Shown here in pieces: positions 26,504 to 35,659 of a stretch of 61,712 nucleotides of DNA. The position numbers and the translations under genes are program-made. Location of the stretch: the NCBI GenBank assembly GCA_031264245.1, contig JAISEG010000003.1, positions 1 to 61,712 on the forward strand, in the 5' to 3' direction. Within the stretch, counting starts at the first letter, position 1. Each line of letters begins with the position of its first letter. Source of the stretch: Oscillospiraceae bacterium (lineage in GTDB: Bacteria; Bacillota; Clostridia; Oscillospirales; JAAYOS01). A model generated the notes under the pieces. The model searched no databases. It was not told where the DNA came from and worked only from the letters and a program-made list of their open reading frames with translations.

Positions 26504-27727
26504 ATGACAGTATATGAAGAATTGACAGCCCGTGGGCTTGTGGCGCAGACCACCAACGAGGAGGAGATAAAGGAGCTTATCGACAGCGGCAAGGCTGTAT
26601 TTTACATCGGCTTCGACCCTACGGCGGACAGCCTGCACGTCGGGCATCTCTTGCAGCTCATAGTTATGCGCCATCTGCAAAGGGCGAACAACAAGGCGAT
26701 AGCGCTGCTGGGCGGCGGCACGACCATGGTCGGGGATCCGTCGGGCAGAAGCGATATGCGGTCCATGCTCACACAGGAGGAGATACAGAGAAACGCCGAC
26801 CGCTTCAAGGGACAGATGTCCAAGATCGTGAACTTTGAGGATGGCGGCGCGGTGATGATAAACAACGCCGACTGGCTGTTAAAGCTCAACTACATCGAAT
26901 TTTTACGCGATATCGGGGTTCACTTCTCGGTAAACCGTATGCTCACGGCCGAGTGCTTTAAGACCCGCCTTGAAAAGGGACTCTCCTTCATAGAATTCAA
27001 CTACATGCTTATGCAGAGCTATGACTTCTACGTGCTCAACGAGAGGTACGGGGTCAACATGCAGTGCGGCGGGGACGACCAGTGGTCCAATATAATAAAC
27101 GGCGCTGATTTGATTCGCAGAAAGAACGGAAACGCCGCGTACGGCATAACCTTTACCCTCCTGCTCACCTCGGACGGGAAGAAGATGGGCAAGACGCAGA
27201 AGGGCGCTGTCTGGCTCGATCCGGAAAAGGTGCCGCCCTATGAATTTTTCCAGTATTGGCGCAACATTGACGACGCCGACGTGATAAATTGCATGAAGCG
27301 CGTGACGTTTATGCCGCTGGAGGAAATAAAGGAATTTGAAAAGCTGGAAGGCGCGGAGCTGAATTCCGCGAAGGAACGCCTTGCCTATGAGGTCACAAGG
27401 ATAGTTCACGGAGAGGAAGCGGCAAATCAGGCGCTCGCCTCGGCGAGGGCGGTATTTTCGGCGGGAGCGTCGGAAAACATGCCGGAAACCGAGCTGGCAT
27501 CCGCGGATTTTACCGGCGGCGGCATAGCTATAGCTGACCTCCTCGTACGTACAGGGCTCGCGCCCTCCAAGGGGGAGGCTCGCCGCCTTGTTGATCAGGG
27601 TGGGATATCGGTAAACGATGAAAAGGTGACGTCTGCGGCGGCGCAGCTGGGTGAGGAGATGTTCGCGGGGAACGGGGTTATCCTCAAAAAGGGTAAAAAG
27701 GTTTATCACAGGGCGAAAATAGGTTGA
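26504..27727 (+). CDS. tyrS: tyrosyl-tRNA synthetase
   Basis: A 407-residue class I synthetase charging tRNA-Tyr. The HIGH-like HVGHL, the tyrosine pocket (GFDPTADSLHVGH, MQSYDFY, QCGGDDQW), and the KMSKS equivalent KMGKT are present, with an S4 RNA-binding domain at the C-terminus (LLVRTGLAPSKGEARRLVDQGG). GAGGAG lies upstream of the ATG. The upstream gap is 70 bp, too short for a T-box leader. Confidence 0.96.
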   Translation: MTVYEELTARGLVAQTTNEEEIKELIDSGKAVFYIGFDPTADSLHVGHLLQLIVMRHLQRANNKAIALLGGGTTMVGDPSGRSDMRSMLTQEEIQRNADRFKGQMSKIVNFEDGGAVMINNADWLLKLNYIEFLRDIGVHFSVNRMLTAECFKTRLEKGLSFIEFNYMLMQSYDFYVLNERYGVNMQCGGDDQWSNIINGADLIRRKNGNAAYGITFTLLLTSDGKKMGKTQKGAVWLDPEKVPPYEFFQYWRNIDDADVINCMKRVTFMPLEEIKEFEKLEGAELNSAKERLAYEVTRIVHGEEAANQALASARAVFSAGASENMPETELASADFTGGGIAIADLLVRTGLAPSKGEARRLVDQGGISVNDEKVTSAAAQLGEEMFAGNGVILKKGKKVYHRAKIG

Positions 27728-27739
27728 TATTTATACTAT

Positions 27740-27788
27740 AACAGCCTACCCTCCAAGCTCATAAAACGAGCTTGGAGGGTAGGCTGTT
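27740..27788. terminator. hairpin shared by tyrS and dapB
   Basis: Arms 27741-27760 and 27768-27787 are perfectly complementary over 20 bp with a 7-nt loop, and one more pair closes the base. It lies between converging tyrS and dapB, so it probably ends both transcripts although T-runs are short. Confidence 0.75.
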
Positions 27789-27810
27789 GCTATATCAAAC
27801 CGTTATTTTG

Positions 27811-28572
27811 TTATAAAATTTCCGCAAGCATATCGCTCATACTGTAAAGACCGGGTTCTCTTCCGCAGAGGAAGCTCGCCGCCTTGACCGCGCCGTTTAC
27901 AAAGACGCCTCTGGACAGCGCGGAGTGGCTTATCTGTATCGTCTCGTCTGTCCCGGCAAAGAGAATGTCATGGTCGCCGACTATCGTGCCGCCGCGGATG
28001 CAGTGCATACCGATTTCCTTCTTTTCCCTTTTGCGGCGGACGCTGTGGCGGTCATACGCGTACTCGGCTTCAAAGGGCAAAACCTTCTTTATCTCGTCGG
28101 CGATTTGAAGCGCCGTACCCGACGGGGCGTCAAGCTTCTGATTGTGATGCCGCTCGATAATCTCAATATCGTATGTGCTGCCAAGCAGCTTTGCCGCCTG
28201 CTTTGCAAGCTCGGTTATCAGGTTGATGCCAAGCGACATATTCGCCGTTTTAAAGATAGCTGTCTCCTCCGACGCCAGACGTATCTCCTCAAGCTGTTCC
28301 TCGCTGTGCCCTGTTGTCGCCAGAACCAACGGAAGCTTTTTTGACTTGCAGAAAATAAGGAGCTGGTGGGTCGAAGCCGCCGAAGAGAAATCGATCACAA
28401 CGTCGCACTGTCCGCGAAATTCCATGGGGTCGGCAAACACCGGGAAGCTGTTTTTCTTCTCTATAAAGACGTCAACCCCCGCGACGATCCGCATATCCTC
28501 TATATTTTCCACAGCCGCGGCAACCGCTTGTCCCATTCTGCCGTTACAGCCGTTTAGCAGTATCTTTATCAT
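27811..28572 (-). CDS. dapB: 4-hydroxy-tetrahydrodipicolinate reductase
   Basis: A 253-residue NAD(P)H enzyme of the diaminopimelate/lysine pathway. The nucleotide-binding opening MIKILLNGCNGRMGQ and the catalytic region ERHHNQKLDAPSGTA are clear. The frame is open a further 35 codons upstream, but the family start and the glycine motif point to the ATG at 28572. No strong ribosome-binding site precedes it. It is third in asd-dapA-dapB, separated from dapA by two inverted-repeat structures. Confidence 0.94.
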   Translation of the reverse strand: MIKILLNGCNGRMGQAVAAAVENIEDMRIVAGVDVFIEKKNSFPVFADPMEFRGQCDVVIDFSSAASTHQLLIFCKSKKLPLVLATTGHSEEQLEEIRLASEETAIFKTANMSLGINLITELAKQAAKLLGSTYDIEIIERHHNQKLDAPSGTALQIADEIKKVLPFEAEYAYDRHSVRRKREKKEIGMHCIRGGTIVGDHDILFAGTDETIQISHSALSRGVFVNGAVKAASFLCGREPGLYSMSDMLAEIL

Positions 28573-28631
28573 ATCAAAGCCCATGCACGAAGCTGTGTGC
28601 GCACAAATCGGACATGAAAAATGCGATATAC

Positions 28632-28668
28632 CTTCCCGCAAAACCCGCTCTGTAAGCTTTGCGGGAAG
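28632..28668. repeat. hairpin upstream of dapB
   Basis: CTTCCCGCAAA (28632-28642) pairs perfectly with TTTGCGGGAAG (28658-28668). It lies in the dapB leader immediately beside a MITE-like element. Confidence 0.55.
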
Positions 28669-28674
28669 TATAGT

Positions 28675-28767
28675 CAATTAATTTAAGAATGAATAAAATC
28701 CTTTTCCGGCTTTACGCATATATTGCTGGCTTTAAGCCGGAAAAGGAACTCATTCTAAAGTTAATTG
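28675..28767. mobile_element. MITE-like inverted-repeat element, family A, short copy
   Basis: A 93-bp segment with ends matching the 12111-12305 element: CAATTAATTTAAGAATG on the left against CAATTAACTTTAGAATG inward from the right. The shared inner block CCTTTTCCGGCTTTACGC is present, and GCCGGAAAAGGAACTCATTC is identical in both. It lacks the long middle part. It sits in the dapA-dapB gap. Confidence 0.8.
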
Positions 28768-28810
28768 CCGATTGTTAGCTTCGCGACTTCCATTTCTGTA
28801 TTTTTATTAT

Positions 28811-28845
28811 GAACCTCCCCGCGCCGTTTCCACTGCGGGAGGTTC
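28811..28845. terminator. hairpin in the dapA-dapB gap
   Basis: GAACCTCCCCGC mirrors GCGGGAGGTTC, followed by ATTTT on the plus strand. A second short hairpin with a T-run lies at 28898-28915. Their role inside a minus-strand operon is unclear. Confidence 0.4.
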
Positions 28846-28958
28846 ATTTTCCGCGCTAATCTCCAAACCATCATATGCTTATATTACCCGGATTGATACC
28901 GCCTGTGCGGTTTTTGTGCTTTGCGGTTATATCATAAATATACGGGCTTTAATCGGCG

Positions 28959-28984
28959 TATAATGGCCGCTTGCGGTCATTATA
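28959..28984. repeat. palindrome, TATAAT-CCGC family, copy 1
   Basis: TATAATGGCCGC pairs with GCGGTCATTATA (one mismatch). It overlaps the dapA stop codon. Related copies lie at 39683-39708 and 39769-39794. Confidence 0.6.
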
Positions 28985-29873
28985 TCATGCCGAGGCTCTT
29001 CATTTCCGCCGCCAGCAGCGCCAGATTTTTCTCGGTCATCTCGACAAGGGGCATACGAAGCGGACCCATATCCATGCCGATGAGCTTCATAGCCGCTTTT
29101 ACGGGGATCGGGTTTACCTCGCAGAAGAGAAGCTCGATAAGCTTTGAATACTTTATAAGCAGCTGCGCGCTCCCGGTAATATTTCCTTCAAGGAACAGCT
29201 TGCAGATGTCCGCCGTGGCGGCGGGCGCCGCGTTTGCGAGCACCGATATGACCCCCTTGGCTCCCATCGCCATGAGAGGAACTATCTGGTCGTCGTTTCC
29301 CGACCAAAAATTGAGGTCGTCACCGACGCGGTACATGGTGTTAAGTACAAGTGTGGTGTTTGAGCCTGCCTCCTTGACGCCGTTCATAAGCGGGTGCTTT
29401 GACAGCTCATAATAAGTGTCCGCGGTGAAACCAAGCCCCGTCCTCGACGGGACATTGTAGAGAATAACCGGAAGCTTCGCCGCGTCGGCTATCATGGTAT
29501 AGTGCTTTACAAGCCCCGCCTGGGTAGTTTTGTTGTAATACGGTGTGGCGACAAGCAGGGCGTCCGCCCCCAGCCTTGCGGCTTCGACCGACATTTCAAC
29601 GGCGTGGGCGGTGTCGTTTGAGCTTGTTCCGGCGATGCAGGGAACTCTGCCCGCCACATAGCCGATGGTGTGCTCAACGGTTTTCATGTGCTCCTGAGTC
29701 GTCTGGGTGGAGGCCTCTCCGGTGGTTCCGCAGACAACAATGGCGCTGATTCCGTTATTTATCTGAAAGTCTAAAAGCTGTTCCAGCTTTAGGAAATCGA
29801 CCTGGGTGCCGTCCGCCGTAAAGGGAGTAACAATAGCTGTGGCGGCGCCGGTAAAAATTGGAGCTTTCATCAT
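28980..29873 (-). CDS. dapA: 4-hydroxy-tetrahydrodipicolinate synthase
   Basis: A 297-residue TIM-barrel lyase condensing pyruvate with aspartate semialdehyde. GTTGEASTQT, the tyrosine in YYNKTTQAG, YNVPSRTG and the Schiff-base lysine in GVKEAGSN are visible. GAGG lies 5 bases before the first of two tandem ATGs. It is the middle gene of the lysine-riboswitch-controlled operon. Confidence 0.96.
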   Translation of the reverse strand: MMKAPIFTGAATAIVTPFTADGTQVDFLKLEQLLDFQINNGISAIVVCGTTGEASTQTTQEHMKTVEHTIGYVAGRVPCIAGTSSNDTAHAVEMSVEAARLGADALLVATPYYNKTTQAGLVKHYTMIADAAKLPVILYNVPSRTGLGFTADTYYELSKHPLMNGVKEAGSNTTLVLNTMYRVGDDLNFWSGNDDQIVPLMAMGAKGVISVLANAAPAATADICKLFLEGNITGSAQLLIKYSKLIELLFCEVNPIPVKAAMKLIGMDMGPLRMPLVEMTEKNLALLAAEMKSLGMI

Positions 29874-29969
29874 GGACGCCTCATTTCAAAAATTATTATT
29901 CATATGAATATTGCTGTGCCGAATATTGCTTGCCGTTGTTATTTTACCAAAGTTAATTTGCTAATGCTA

Positions 29970-31049
29970 TTAAGCAATATAGCCGTCCGCGCAGAGCAGC
30001 TCGGCCAAAAGCACGGCTCCGCCCGCCGCGCCGCGCAAGGTGTTGTGGGACAGGCAGACAAACTTTATCGAATACTGTGTGTCGGGGCGCAGACGCCCTA
30101 TCGACACCGCCATTCCGCCCTCAAGCTCGCGGTGCAGCTTTGTCTGAGGATAGTTCTCCTCCTCAAAGTAGTGCAGGAACTGCTTTGGCGCGGAGGGCAG
30201 GTCAAGCTCCTGCGGACGCCCTCTGAAGTTCCTCCAGCAGGCTTTTATCTCGTTCATGGACGGCGACGATTCCAGTTGGGCAAACACCGCCGCCATATGC
30301 CCGTCGGTCACAGGCACGCGGATACACTGCGCTGTAAAGGCGGGGGAGACTGCGGGGGTGATCACCCCGTTTTCATACCTGCCCCAGATTTTGAGCGGTT
30401 CCTGCTCCGACTTCTCCTCCTCGCCGCCTATATACGGGATGACGTTGTCCACCATCTCGGGCCAGCGGTCGAAGTTCTTGCCCGCCCCTGAAATGGCCTG
30501 ATATGTGCAGGTGAGGACGCGGCTGACGCCGAAGCCGAGCAGCGGATGGATAGCCGGGACATAGCTTTGCAGCGAACAATTCGACTTGACCGAGATGAAG
30601 CCCCGTTTTAAGCCCAGACGTTTTCTGAAGTCTGAGATCACCTCCATATGACCGCTGTTTATCTCGGGGATGATCATGGGAACGTCGGGGGTATGCCTGT
30701 GGGCGGAGTTGTTTGAGATGACAGGGCACTCAAGCCTTGCGTAGTCCTCCTCAAGCCTCTTTATCTCCTCTTTTTTCATATCCACGGCGGAGAAAACGAA
30801 ATCAACTGAGGAGGCGATTTTTGCCATGTCGTCCACCGCGTTCAGAACCACCTTATCCTTTACGGAGTCGGGTATTCCGGACGGCATTGCCCATCTGTCC
30901 CCGACAGCCTCCTCATAGGTTTTTCCGGCGGAGCGGGGAGAAGCCGCCACGACTTCAAGCTCAAACCACGGATGGTTTTGTGTAAGCGTGACAAAACGCT
31001 GTCCCACCATGCCGGTCGCGCCTATAATTCCCACCTTGTATTTTCTCAT
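29970..31049 (-). CDS. asd: aspartate-semialdehyde dehydrogenase, archaeal/fungal-like type
   Basis: A 359-residue NADPH enzyme making aspartate semialdehyde. The N-terminal GIIGATGMVGQRF and the catalytic-cysteine segment SVKSNCSLQSYVP are visible, and the closing residues are typical. The sequence resembles the type first known from archaea and fungi, also present in some Clostridia, rather than the E. coli type; this is from memory of family patterns. AGGAAGG lies 11 bases before the ATG at 31049; a TTG at 31070 is less likely. It is the first gene behind the lysine riboswitch. Confidence 0.93.
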   Translation of the reverse strand: MRKYKVGIIGATGMVGQRFVTLTQNHPWFELEVVAASPRSAGKTYEEAVGDRWAMPSGIPDSVKDKVVLNAVDDMAKIASSVDFVFSAVDMKKEEIKRLEEDYARLECPVISNNSAHRHTPDVPMIIPEINSGHMEVISDFRKRLGLKRGFISVKSNCSLQSYVPAIHPLLGFGVSRVLTCTYQAISGAGKNFDRWPEMVDNVIPYIGGEEEKSEQEPLKIWGRYENGVITPAVSPAFTAQCIRVPVTDGHMAAVFAQLESSPSMNEIKACWRNFRGRPQELDLPSAPKQFLHYFEEENYPQTKLHRELEGGMAVSIGRLRPDTQYSIKFVCLSHNTLRGAAGGAVLLAELLCADGYIA

Positions 31050-31183
31050 AACACGCAAATCCTTCCTCAATTTATTGTGAACCGGGGAGGTTCATTGCTC
31101 CTGCTCATACTATGTAAAAAGTATGAGGGAAGTGTCTACCCTAACCAGAGACCAGAATTTTAAGCTAATATTTTACGAAATTT

Positions 31184-31210
31184 AAAAAGCCGGTTGAAAA
31201 ACCGACTGAT
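31184..31210 (-). terminator. intrinsic terminator of the lysine riboswitch platform
   Basis: On the minus strand GTCGGTT pairs with AACCGGC around a short loop and is followed by TTTTT. It lies between the aptamer and asd, as expected for transcription attenuation at high lysine. Confidence 0.7.
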
Positions 31211-31337
31211 TTTGTAGTATAATGTCGCAAGACGCAATATTTACGTAAACTGCTTTATGTGAAACAGGTCGAAGAATACATACGCGGCACACAAAGGAGC
31301 TTGTAAAGCTTGCAGGGTCTGCGGTTATACGATAAAA

Positions 31338-31506
31338 ACAGATAGCTCTTCATCATTTTGATGACAGTCACACGGCTGTTGACCGTATGCCCAGGCGAAA
31401 TATTCCCACCTATATTTCCCTTCGGCGAAGTTCCCTTTTTCGGCAGGTCATCGAGCTTTGCGGGAGCTCATAACTGCCGGTACTTATGAAAATCGCGCCT
31501 CTATTC
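31338..31506 (-). promoter_or_regulatory. lysine riboswitch (L-box)
   Basis: Read on the minus strand the aptamer shows the family landmarks in order: ATAGAGGCGCGA, AGTA, AAAAAGGGAAC, CGCCGAAGG, CCTGGG, GTGACTGTCAT and a 3' GAGCTATCTG that pairs with the 5' end. It lies about 290 bp before asd, with a terminator in between, and controls asd-dapA-dapB. Identification rests on matching the known L-box pattern by eye. Confidence 0.9.
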
Positions 31507-31528
31507 GTTTTATATTAACTTTTAATCT

Positions 31529-31557
31529 ATTCTACCACACAGTAATTTCGTTGTCAA
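31529..31557 (-). promoter_or_regulatory. sigma-A-type promoter of the asd-dapA-dapB operon
   Basis: On the minus strand TTGACA (31552-31557), 17 bp, TAGAAT (31529-31534). Transcription would start just before the lysine riboswitch. Confidence 0.75.
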
Positions 31558-31598
31558 TCGATATAATTTAAATTTGTTACATATTACAGGAGAAGCAC

Positions 31599-33242
31599 AT
31601 GAAAAAACTGACAATATTTCTTTTGGTGATATCCATGCTTCTGGCGGTTCCGCACGAAACGGCTGACGCCTATGACGAGCCGTATGTGAGGGTGGGGCTG
31701 CGGTATGATTCCACCGTTATGTCGTCGGCGAACCTCGCAAACGAAGTGGGGTCGGGGTACTACTTCGGCTTTTTTGAGGGAAATAATTTTACCGGTCTGG
31801 GCGGTACATATGAAGAGAAGATCACCATAGTCAAGGATAAAAATATGTATTTCAGCGGCGGAGTCTACTATGAGACCTCTCAGCCGTCCTCAAGTGTTAT
31901 AGGCGCGTACCACATCGACCTCGGGCGGTCGTTTTCAACCTATGAGGAGGCGCAGAACGCCGCGGCGGAGGTGACTTCAAACGGGACGCCCTCATTTCCG
32001 GCGTACATATCCGGAGAATACAGGGTGCGGGTGGGGAATTTTTCCACAGAGGCTGACGCAAACGCCAGAAAAACGAGCATCGGGCTGAGCTCCGCGCCCG
32101 TTGTCGGCGGGTCTGCGACCTGCTTTACCGTGACCGCGACCTCGGACGGGCGAATTCTCTATGAGTACGACATGGGCACAAAGGTTTTTGCCGTGATGCC
32201 AGCCGGGTCGGCTCAGTCTGTGACATGGTTCAGGGGATATAAGTACAACGGGGCGTTTGAATACAGGAGAAACGACGGAAATGACCTGACTGTCATAAAC
32301 GTTGTAAAGATCGGCGATTATCCAAAGGGGGTCATACCGTACGAAATGAATCCCGAATGGCCTATGGAAGCGCTGAAAGCGCAGGCGGTGTGCGCGTCGA
32401 GCTATGCGGCGTACAACAAAAACAAGCACAGCTCGAAGGGTTTTGATGTGTGCAATACGACCGACTGCCAGGTGTACCGGGGACTCAACACGGCGACTGA
32501 GGCGTCAAACGCCGCCTGTGAGGCGGTGCGGGGGGTTGGGATATATTATAACGGCAAGATATGCAACGCGGTCTACCACTCCTCAAACGGCGGCGCCACC
32601 GAGAACGCGGAAAATGTGTGGGGAACCAAGACGCCGTACCTGATCTCGGTTACAGACGGATTTGAAAATTTGGCGTCGGCCAACAACGGCATCTGGAGCT
32701 ATACATACACCGGGGAGGAGCTGTCCTGGCTTCTCACTGAAAAGGGATATCCGATAGGCAAGGTCACAAAGGCGTATGTGGACGAATACACCGCCGCGGG
32801 GAATGTTTACAGGGTTGTGTTTATAGACGCAAGCGGCAAAAAGCTGGTCTTTGAAAAGGAATCGGCAAGGACGATACTCTACAGCGAAACCTTGAAGAAA
32901 TACGCGAACAGCCAACGCTACACCATTTCGACGGGGAGCATTGAGTTGTATGTCAACTCCTCCTCCGGTAAACTTTCGGCAGGCTCCGGCACGGCGGTCA
33001 TAGGCGCGGGAGGCAAGACGGGGACGCTGAAAAACGGCGATGAGGTATATATCAAGTCGGCGTCGGGCACAACAAAGCTGCAAAAGACCTCCGCCGAAGG
33101 CTTTGTAGTGTCGGGCACCGGCTGGGGGCACAATGTCGGCATGAGCCAATACGGCGCGAAGGGGATGGCGGAAAACGGATACACATACGATCAGATAATC
33201 AGGTATTACTACACGGGAATCGAGCTTTTAAATATAAATTAA
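31599..33242 (+). CDS. secreted SpoIID/LytB-domain protein
   Basis: A 547-residue exported protein. The signal peptide spans about 1-24. A region with SPOR-like repeats ([14 protein letters not shown], before it AYHIDLG) precedes the SpoIID/LytB domain, recognisable from [24 protein letters not shown] through [17 protein letters not shown] to [20 protein letters not shown]. SpoIID is a lytic transglycosylase acting in engulfment; this longer relative may act on spore or vegetative peptidoglycan. AGGAGA lies upstream of the ATG. It ends 20 bp before the chosen queA start. Confidence 0.9.
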   Translation: MKKLTIFLLVISMLLAVPHETADAYDEPYVRVGLRYDSTVMSSANLANEVGSGYYFGFFEGNNFTGLGGTYEEKITIVKDKNMYFSGGVYYETSQPSSSVIGAYHIDLGRSFSTYEEAQNAAAEVTSNGTPSFPAYISGEYRVRVGNFSTEADANARKTSIGLSSAPVVGGSATCFTVTATSDGRILYEYDMGTKVFAVMPAGSAQSVTWFRGYKYNGAFEYRRNDGNDLTVINVVKIGDYPKGVIPYEMNPEWPMEALKAQAVCASSYAAYNKNKHSSKGFDVCNTTDCQVYRGLNTATEASNAACEAVRGVGIYYNGKICNAVYHSSNGGATENAENVWGTKTPYLISVTDGFENLASANNGIWSYTYTGEELSWLLTEKGYPIGKVTKAYVDEYTAAGNVYRVVFIDASGKKLVFEKESARTILYSETLKKYANSQRYTISTGSIELYVNSSSGKLSAGSGTAVIGAGGKTGTLKNGDEVYIKSASGTTKLQKTSAEGFVVSGTGWGHNVGMSQYGAKGMAENGYTYDQIIRYYYTGIELLNIN

Positions 33243-33262
33243 AGAATGTGAACATTACAGCC

Positions 33263-34279
33263 ATGAAAAAAAGCGACTACTATTACAGTCTGCCTGAGGA
33301 GCTTATAGCGCAGAGACCGCTTGAGGACAGGAGCGCGTCGAGGCTCATGCTCCTGGACAGGAGGAGCGGGGCATATGATTTCAGGCATTTTTATGACATT
33401 GCCGACCTCTTAAACGAAGGCGATTTGCTTGTTATGAACGACTCGCGGGTCATCCCCGCGCGCCTCTTTGGCTTCAGGGAGGACACGGGCAGAGAGGTGG
33501 AGGTGCTCATGCTCCACGAGTCGGGGGAGCTGTGGGAGTGCCTTGTGAAACCGGGAAGGAAGCTGAAAGCGGGCGACCGCATAGTTTTCGGGGATATCCT
33601 GAGGGGGGAAATCAAGGAGATAACCACCGGCGGAAACAGGCTTATAAAGTTCGAGCATGAGGGAGTGTTTTTGGAGATACTGGACAAGCTGGGACAGACG
33701 CCGCTGCCGCCCTACATCCGGGAGAAGCTGGAGGATCCGGAACGCTACCAGACGGTCTACGCCAAAAATCCCGGTTCCGCTGCGGCGCCCACGGCGGGAC
33801 TGCACTTCACCCCGGAGCTGATAAAAAAGCTTGAGGACAAAGGGGTTGGGATAAAATTTGTGACGCTGCATGTCGGGCTGGGTACCTTCCGTCCCGTAAA
33901 GGAGGAGAATATCGAAAACCACATCATGCATTCGGAATACTGCGTACTGCCGGAGGACACGGCGGAGGAAATAAACAGGACAAAGCGCCGCGGAGGCAGG
34001 GTGATACCGGTTGGCACGACCTCCCTTCGCACGATAGAGGCGTTTGCCGCAAACGGGAGGGCAGGGGAAAGCTCGGGCTGGACAGATATCTTTATCTATC
34101 CGGGGTATGAGTTTAAGCTTGCGGACGGGCTGATAACAAATTTTCATCTGCCGGAAAGTACGCTGCTGATGCTCGTGTCCGCTCTTGCGGGAAGGGAAAA
34201 CGTCCTAAACGCGTATAAGGCGGCCATAGCCGCAAATATGCGGTTTTTCAGCTTCGGGGACGCGATGCTGATAATATGA
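33263..34279 (+). CDS. queA: tRNA preQ1(34) S-adenosylmethionine ribosyltransferase-isomerase
   Basis: A 338-residue enzyme of queuosine synthesis that transfers the ribosyl of SAM to preQ1 in the tRNA wobble position. The opening [18 protein letters not shown], then [25 protein letters not shown] and [16 protein letters not shown] are diagnostic. The ATG at 33263 fits the family start; a GTG at 33248 adds five residues. Neither has a strong ribosome-binding site, so coupling to the preceding gene is possible. Confidence 0.95.
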   Translation: MKKSDYYYSLPEELIAQRPLEDRSASRLMLLDRRSGAYDFRHFYDIADLLNEGDLLVMNDSRVIPARLFGFREDTGREVEVLMLHESGELWECLVKPGRKLKAGDRIVFGDILRGEIKEITTGGNRLIKFEHEGVFLEILDKLGQTPLPPYIREKLEDPERYQTVYAKNPGSAAAPTAGLHFTPELIKKLEDKGVGIKFVTLHVGLGTFRPVKEENIENHIMHSEYCVLPEDTAEEINRTKRRGGRVIPVGTTSLRTIEAFAANGRAGESSGWTDIFIYPGYEFKLADGLITNFHLPESTLLMLVSALAGRENVLNAYKAAIAANMRFFSFGDAMLII

Positions 34280-34289
34280 TTAGATAAAT

Positions 34290-34319
34290 ATACCATTGCG
34301 GCGCTCTCGCCTATGGTAT
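34290..34319. repeat. 30-bp palindrome, ATACCAT family, copy 1
   Basis: ATACCATTGCGGCG and CGCCTATGGTAT form a hairpin 10 bp after queA. Two more copies, also 30 bp, lie before the response-regulator gene (39742-39771 and 39811-39840). Confidence 0.7.
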
Positions 34320-34343
34320 AACGCTGAACATTCGGAGGAAGCT

Positions 34344-34760
34344 ATGGGATATGCGATAAACGCTGTGGCGAAGATGACTGGTCTGAGTGCGCACGTACTG
34401 CGCTATTATGAAAAGGAGGGCTTGCTGCCCTATATCGGACGGGATGAAAGCGGGTTTCGTCATTATTCCGAGGACGACCTGGAATGGATAGGGCTTATCC
34501 AGTGTCTGAAAAACACCGGAATGTCGATCAAGCAGATAAAAAATTTTGTGGATTTGAGTATGCAGGGAAGTCAGACGCTTAAGGAGCGGTGCCGCCTGCT
34601 TGAGGAGCACAAAAAAATTGTTGAGGCTCAAATTCAGGAAATGTACCGGCACCTGGAAAAGGTTACCCACAAGATAGAGTATTTTACCGAGCAGTATGAG
34701 AAGTATTCCGGGGACAGCGCCGGGAATTTGCCGCAGCCTCCTTCGGCTGGCGAGCGATGA
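34344..34760 (+). CDS. MerR-family transcriptional regulator
   Basis: A 138-residue regulator. The N-terminal winged helix (AINAVAKMTGLSAHVLRYYEKEGLL) and the MerR turn GFRHYSEDDL are typical; a helical dimerisation stretch follows to about residue 115. There are no metal-binding cysteines in the C-terminal part, so it resembles the redox or organic-ligand branch rather than MerR itself. GGAGGA lies before the ATG at 34344. The targets are unknown. Confidence 0.9.
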   Translation: MGYAINAVAKMTGLSAHVLRYYEKEGLLPYIGRDESGFRHYSEDDLEWIGLIQCLKNTGMSIKQIKNFVDLSMQGSQTLKERCRLLEEHKKIVEAQIQEMYRHLEKVTHKIEYFTEQYEKYSGDSAGNLPQPPSAGER

Positions 34761-34831
34761 CCGTGATGGAGAAAACGGTTCTGATTAACGGCGCGTCCCC
34801 ACATGCTGAGGAATGAGCGGCGGGATAAGTA

Positions 34832-35659
34832 TTATGCCGGTGTGATCGGAGCGGGGAAGGGTCTCCACACCAGAGAGCCGGTTCGAGGCGCGGCAGACGA
34901 AGACGCGGTACCCGAAGCGTCCGACAACTTTTTGAAATTAGGACGCCCGACCGAGTCGAGGAAATAGGCGGACTGCGTCGCGCCCTCCTTCCTGTTTAAA
35001 TTCAGCGCCCGGATAATTTTATCCGCAGTCGTCATTCCTATGCCGTGCCCATAGTACAGTGAATCGGGTAAAACTATCACATTTTCGCCCTGCCATTCGG
35101 GGGTCGCCGGATTGACGTCGGGATTGATGAAATATCCTCTGTCTCCCAGCAAAACGTCCGCCGCTTTTTTAGGGGTGGAAACATCCCTCAGAAGAGGCTC
35201 CGGCACATTCCAGTTCATCAGGTATATTTTGGGAAACAGCTTATCAAACAGCTCGTTTCCGTAGACGCTGAGCAGCGCCTTGTAATAAACGATTACCATT
35301 GCGGTGGCACATTCAGTTGCGTATTCACCGCCGTTTATAAATATGTCGGTGATTGCCTCGCCGGGCTTTGCCCCGCTTTTCAGAGTAAACCCGCCGTTTC
35401 TCGTTCTGTCCCAAAACTCGGGATTGCACCGAGAATCGTGAAAACCGGCAAAGTTCAACTGGCTTTTATACAGCGCTCTGGCCGCGTTTACTATCTCGTT
35501 TCTCAAATTAAGCTCAAATTTCAATTGATTTAAGCTGTCATACTGGTATTTCTCGCCGCTTGCGGACATTGTGCCGAGCAGCTGCCTTTGGACGCTGTTT
35601 TCCGGGTATGCGCCGCTTATAGCGGAAATATCAAGGGGAGCTCCGGATATTATGATCAT
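34832..35659 (-). CDS. tgl: spore-coat protein-glutamine gamma-glutamyltransferase
   Basis: A 275-residue relative of Bacillus subtilis Tgl (245 residues), which cross-links GerQ and other coat proteins between Lys and Gln. The N-terminus MIIISG, FELNLRNEIVNAARAL, the catalytic cysteine in ECATAMVIVYY, and GENVIVL with YYGHGIGM (Glu and His of the catalytic set) are conserved. The C-terminal 35 residues are low-complexity and extra. The start overlaps the previous stop (ATGA). It strongly implies endospore formation. Confidence 0.92.
   Translation of the reverse strand: MIIISGAPLDISAISGAYPENSVQRQLLGTMSASGEKYQYDSLNQLKFELNLRNEIVNAARALYKSQLNFAGFHDSRCNPEFWDRTRNGGFTLKSGAKPGEAITDIFINGGEYATECATAMVIVYYKALLSVYGNELFDKLFPKIYLMNWNVPEPLLRDVSTPKKAADVLLGDRGYFINPDVNPATPEWQGENVIVLPDSLYYGHGIGMTTADKIIRALNLNRKEGATQSAYFLDSVGRPNFKKLSDASGTASSSAAPRTGSLVWRPFPAPITPA

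Noticed and set aside
29904-30491. 195-codon plus-strand frame over asd
   Set aside because: Antisense to the catalytic part of asd, no ribosome-binding site.
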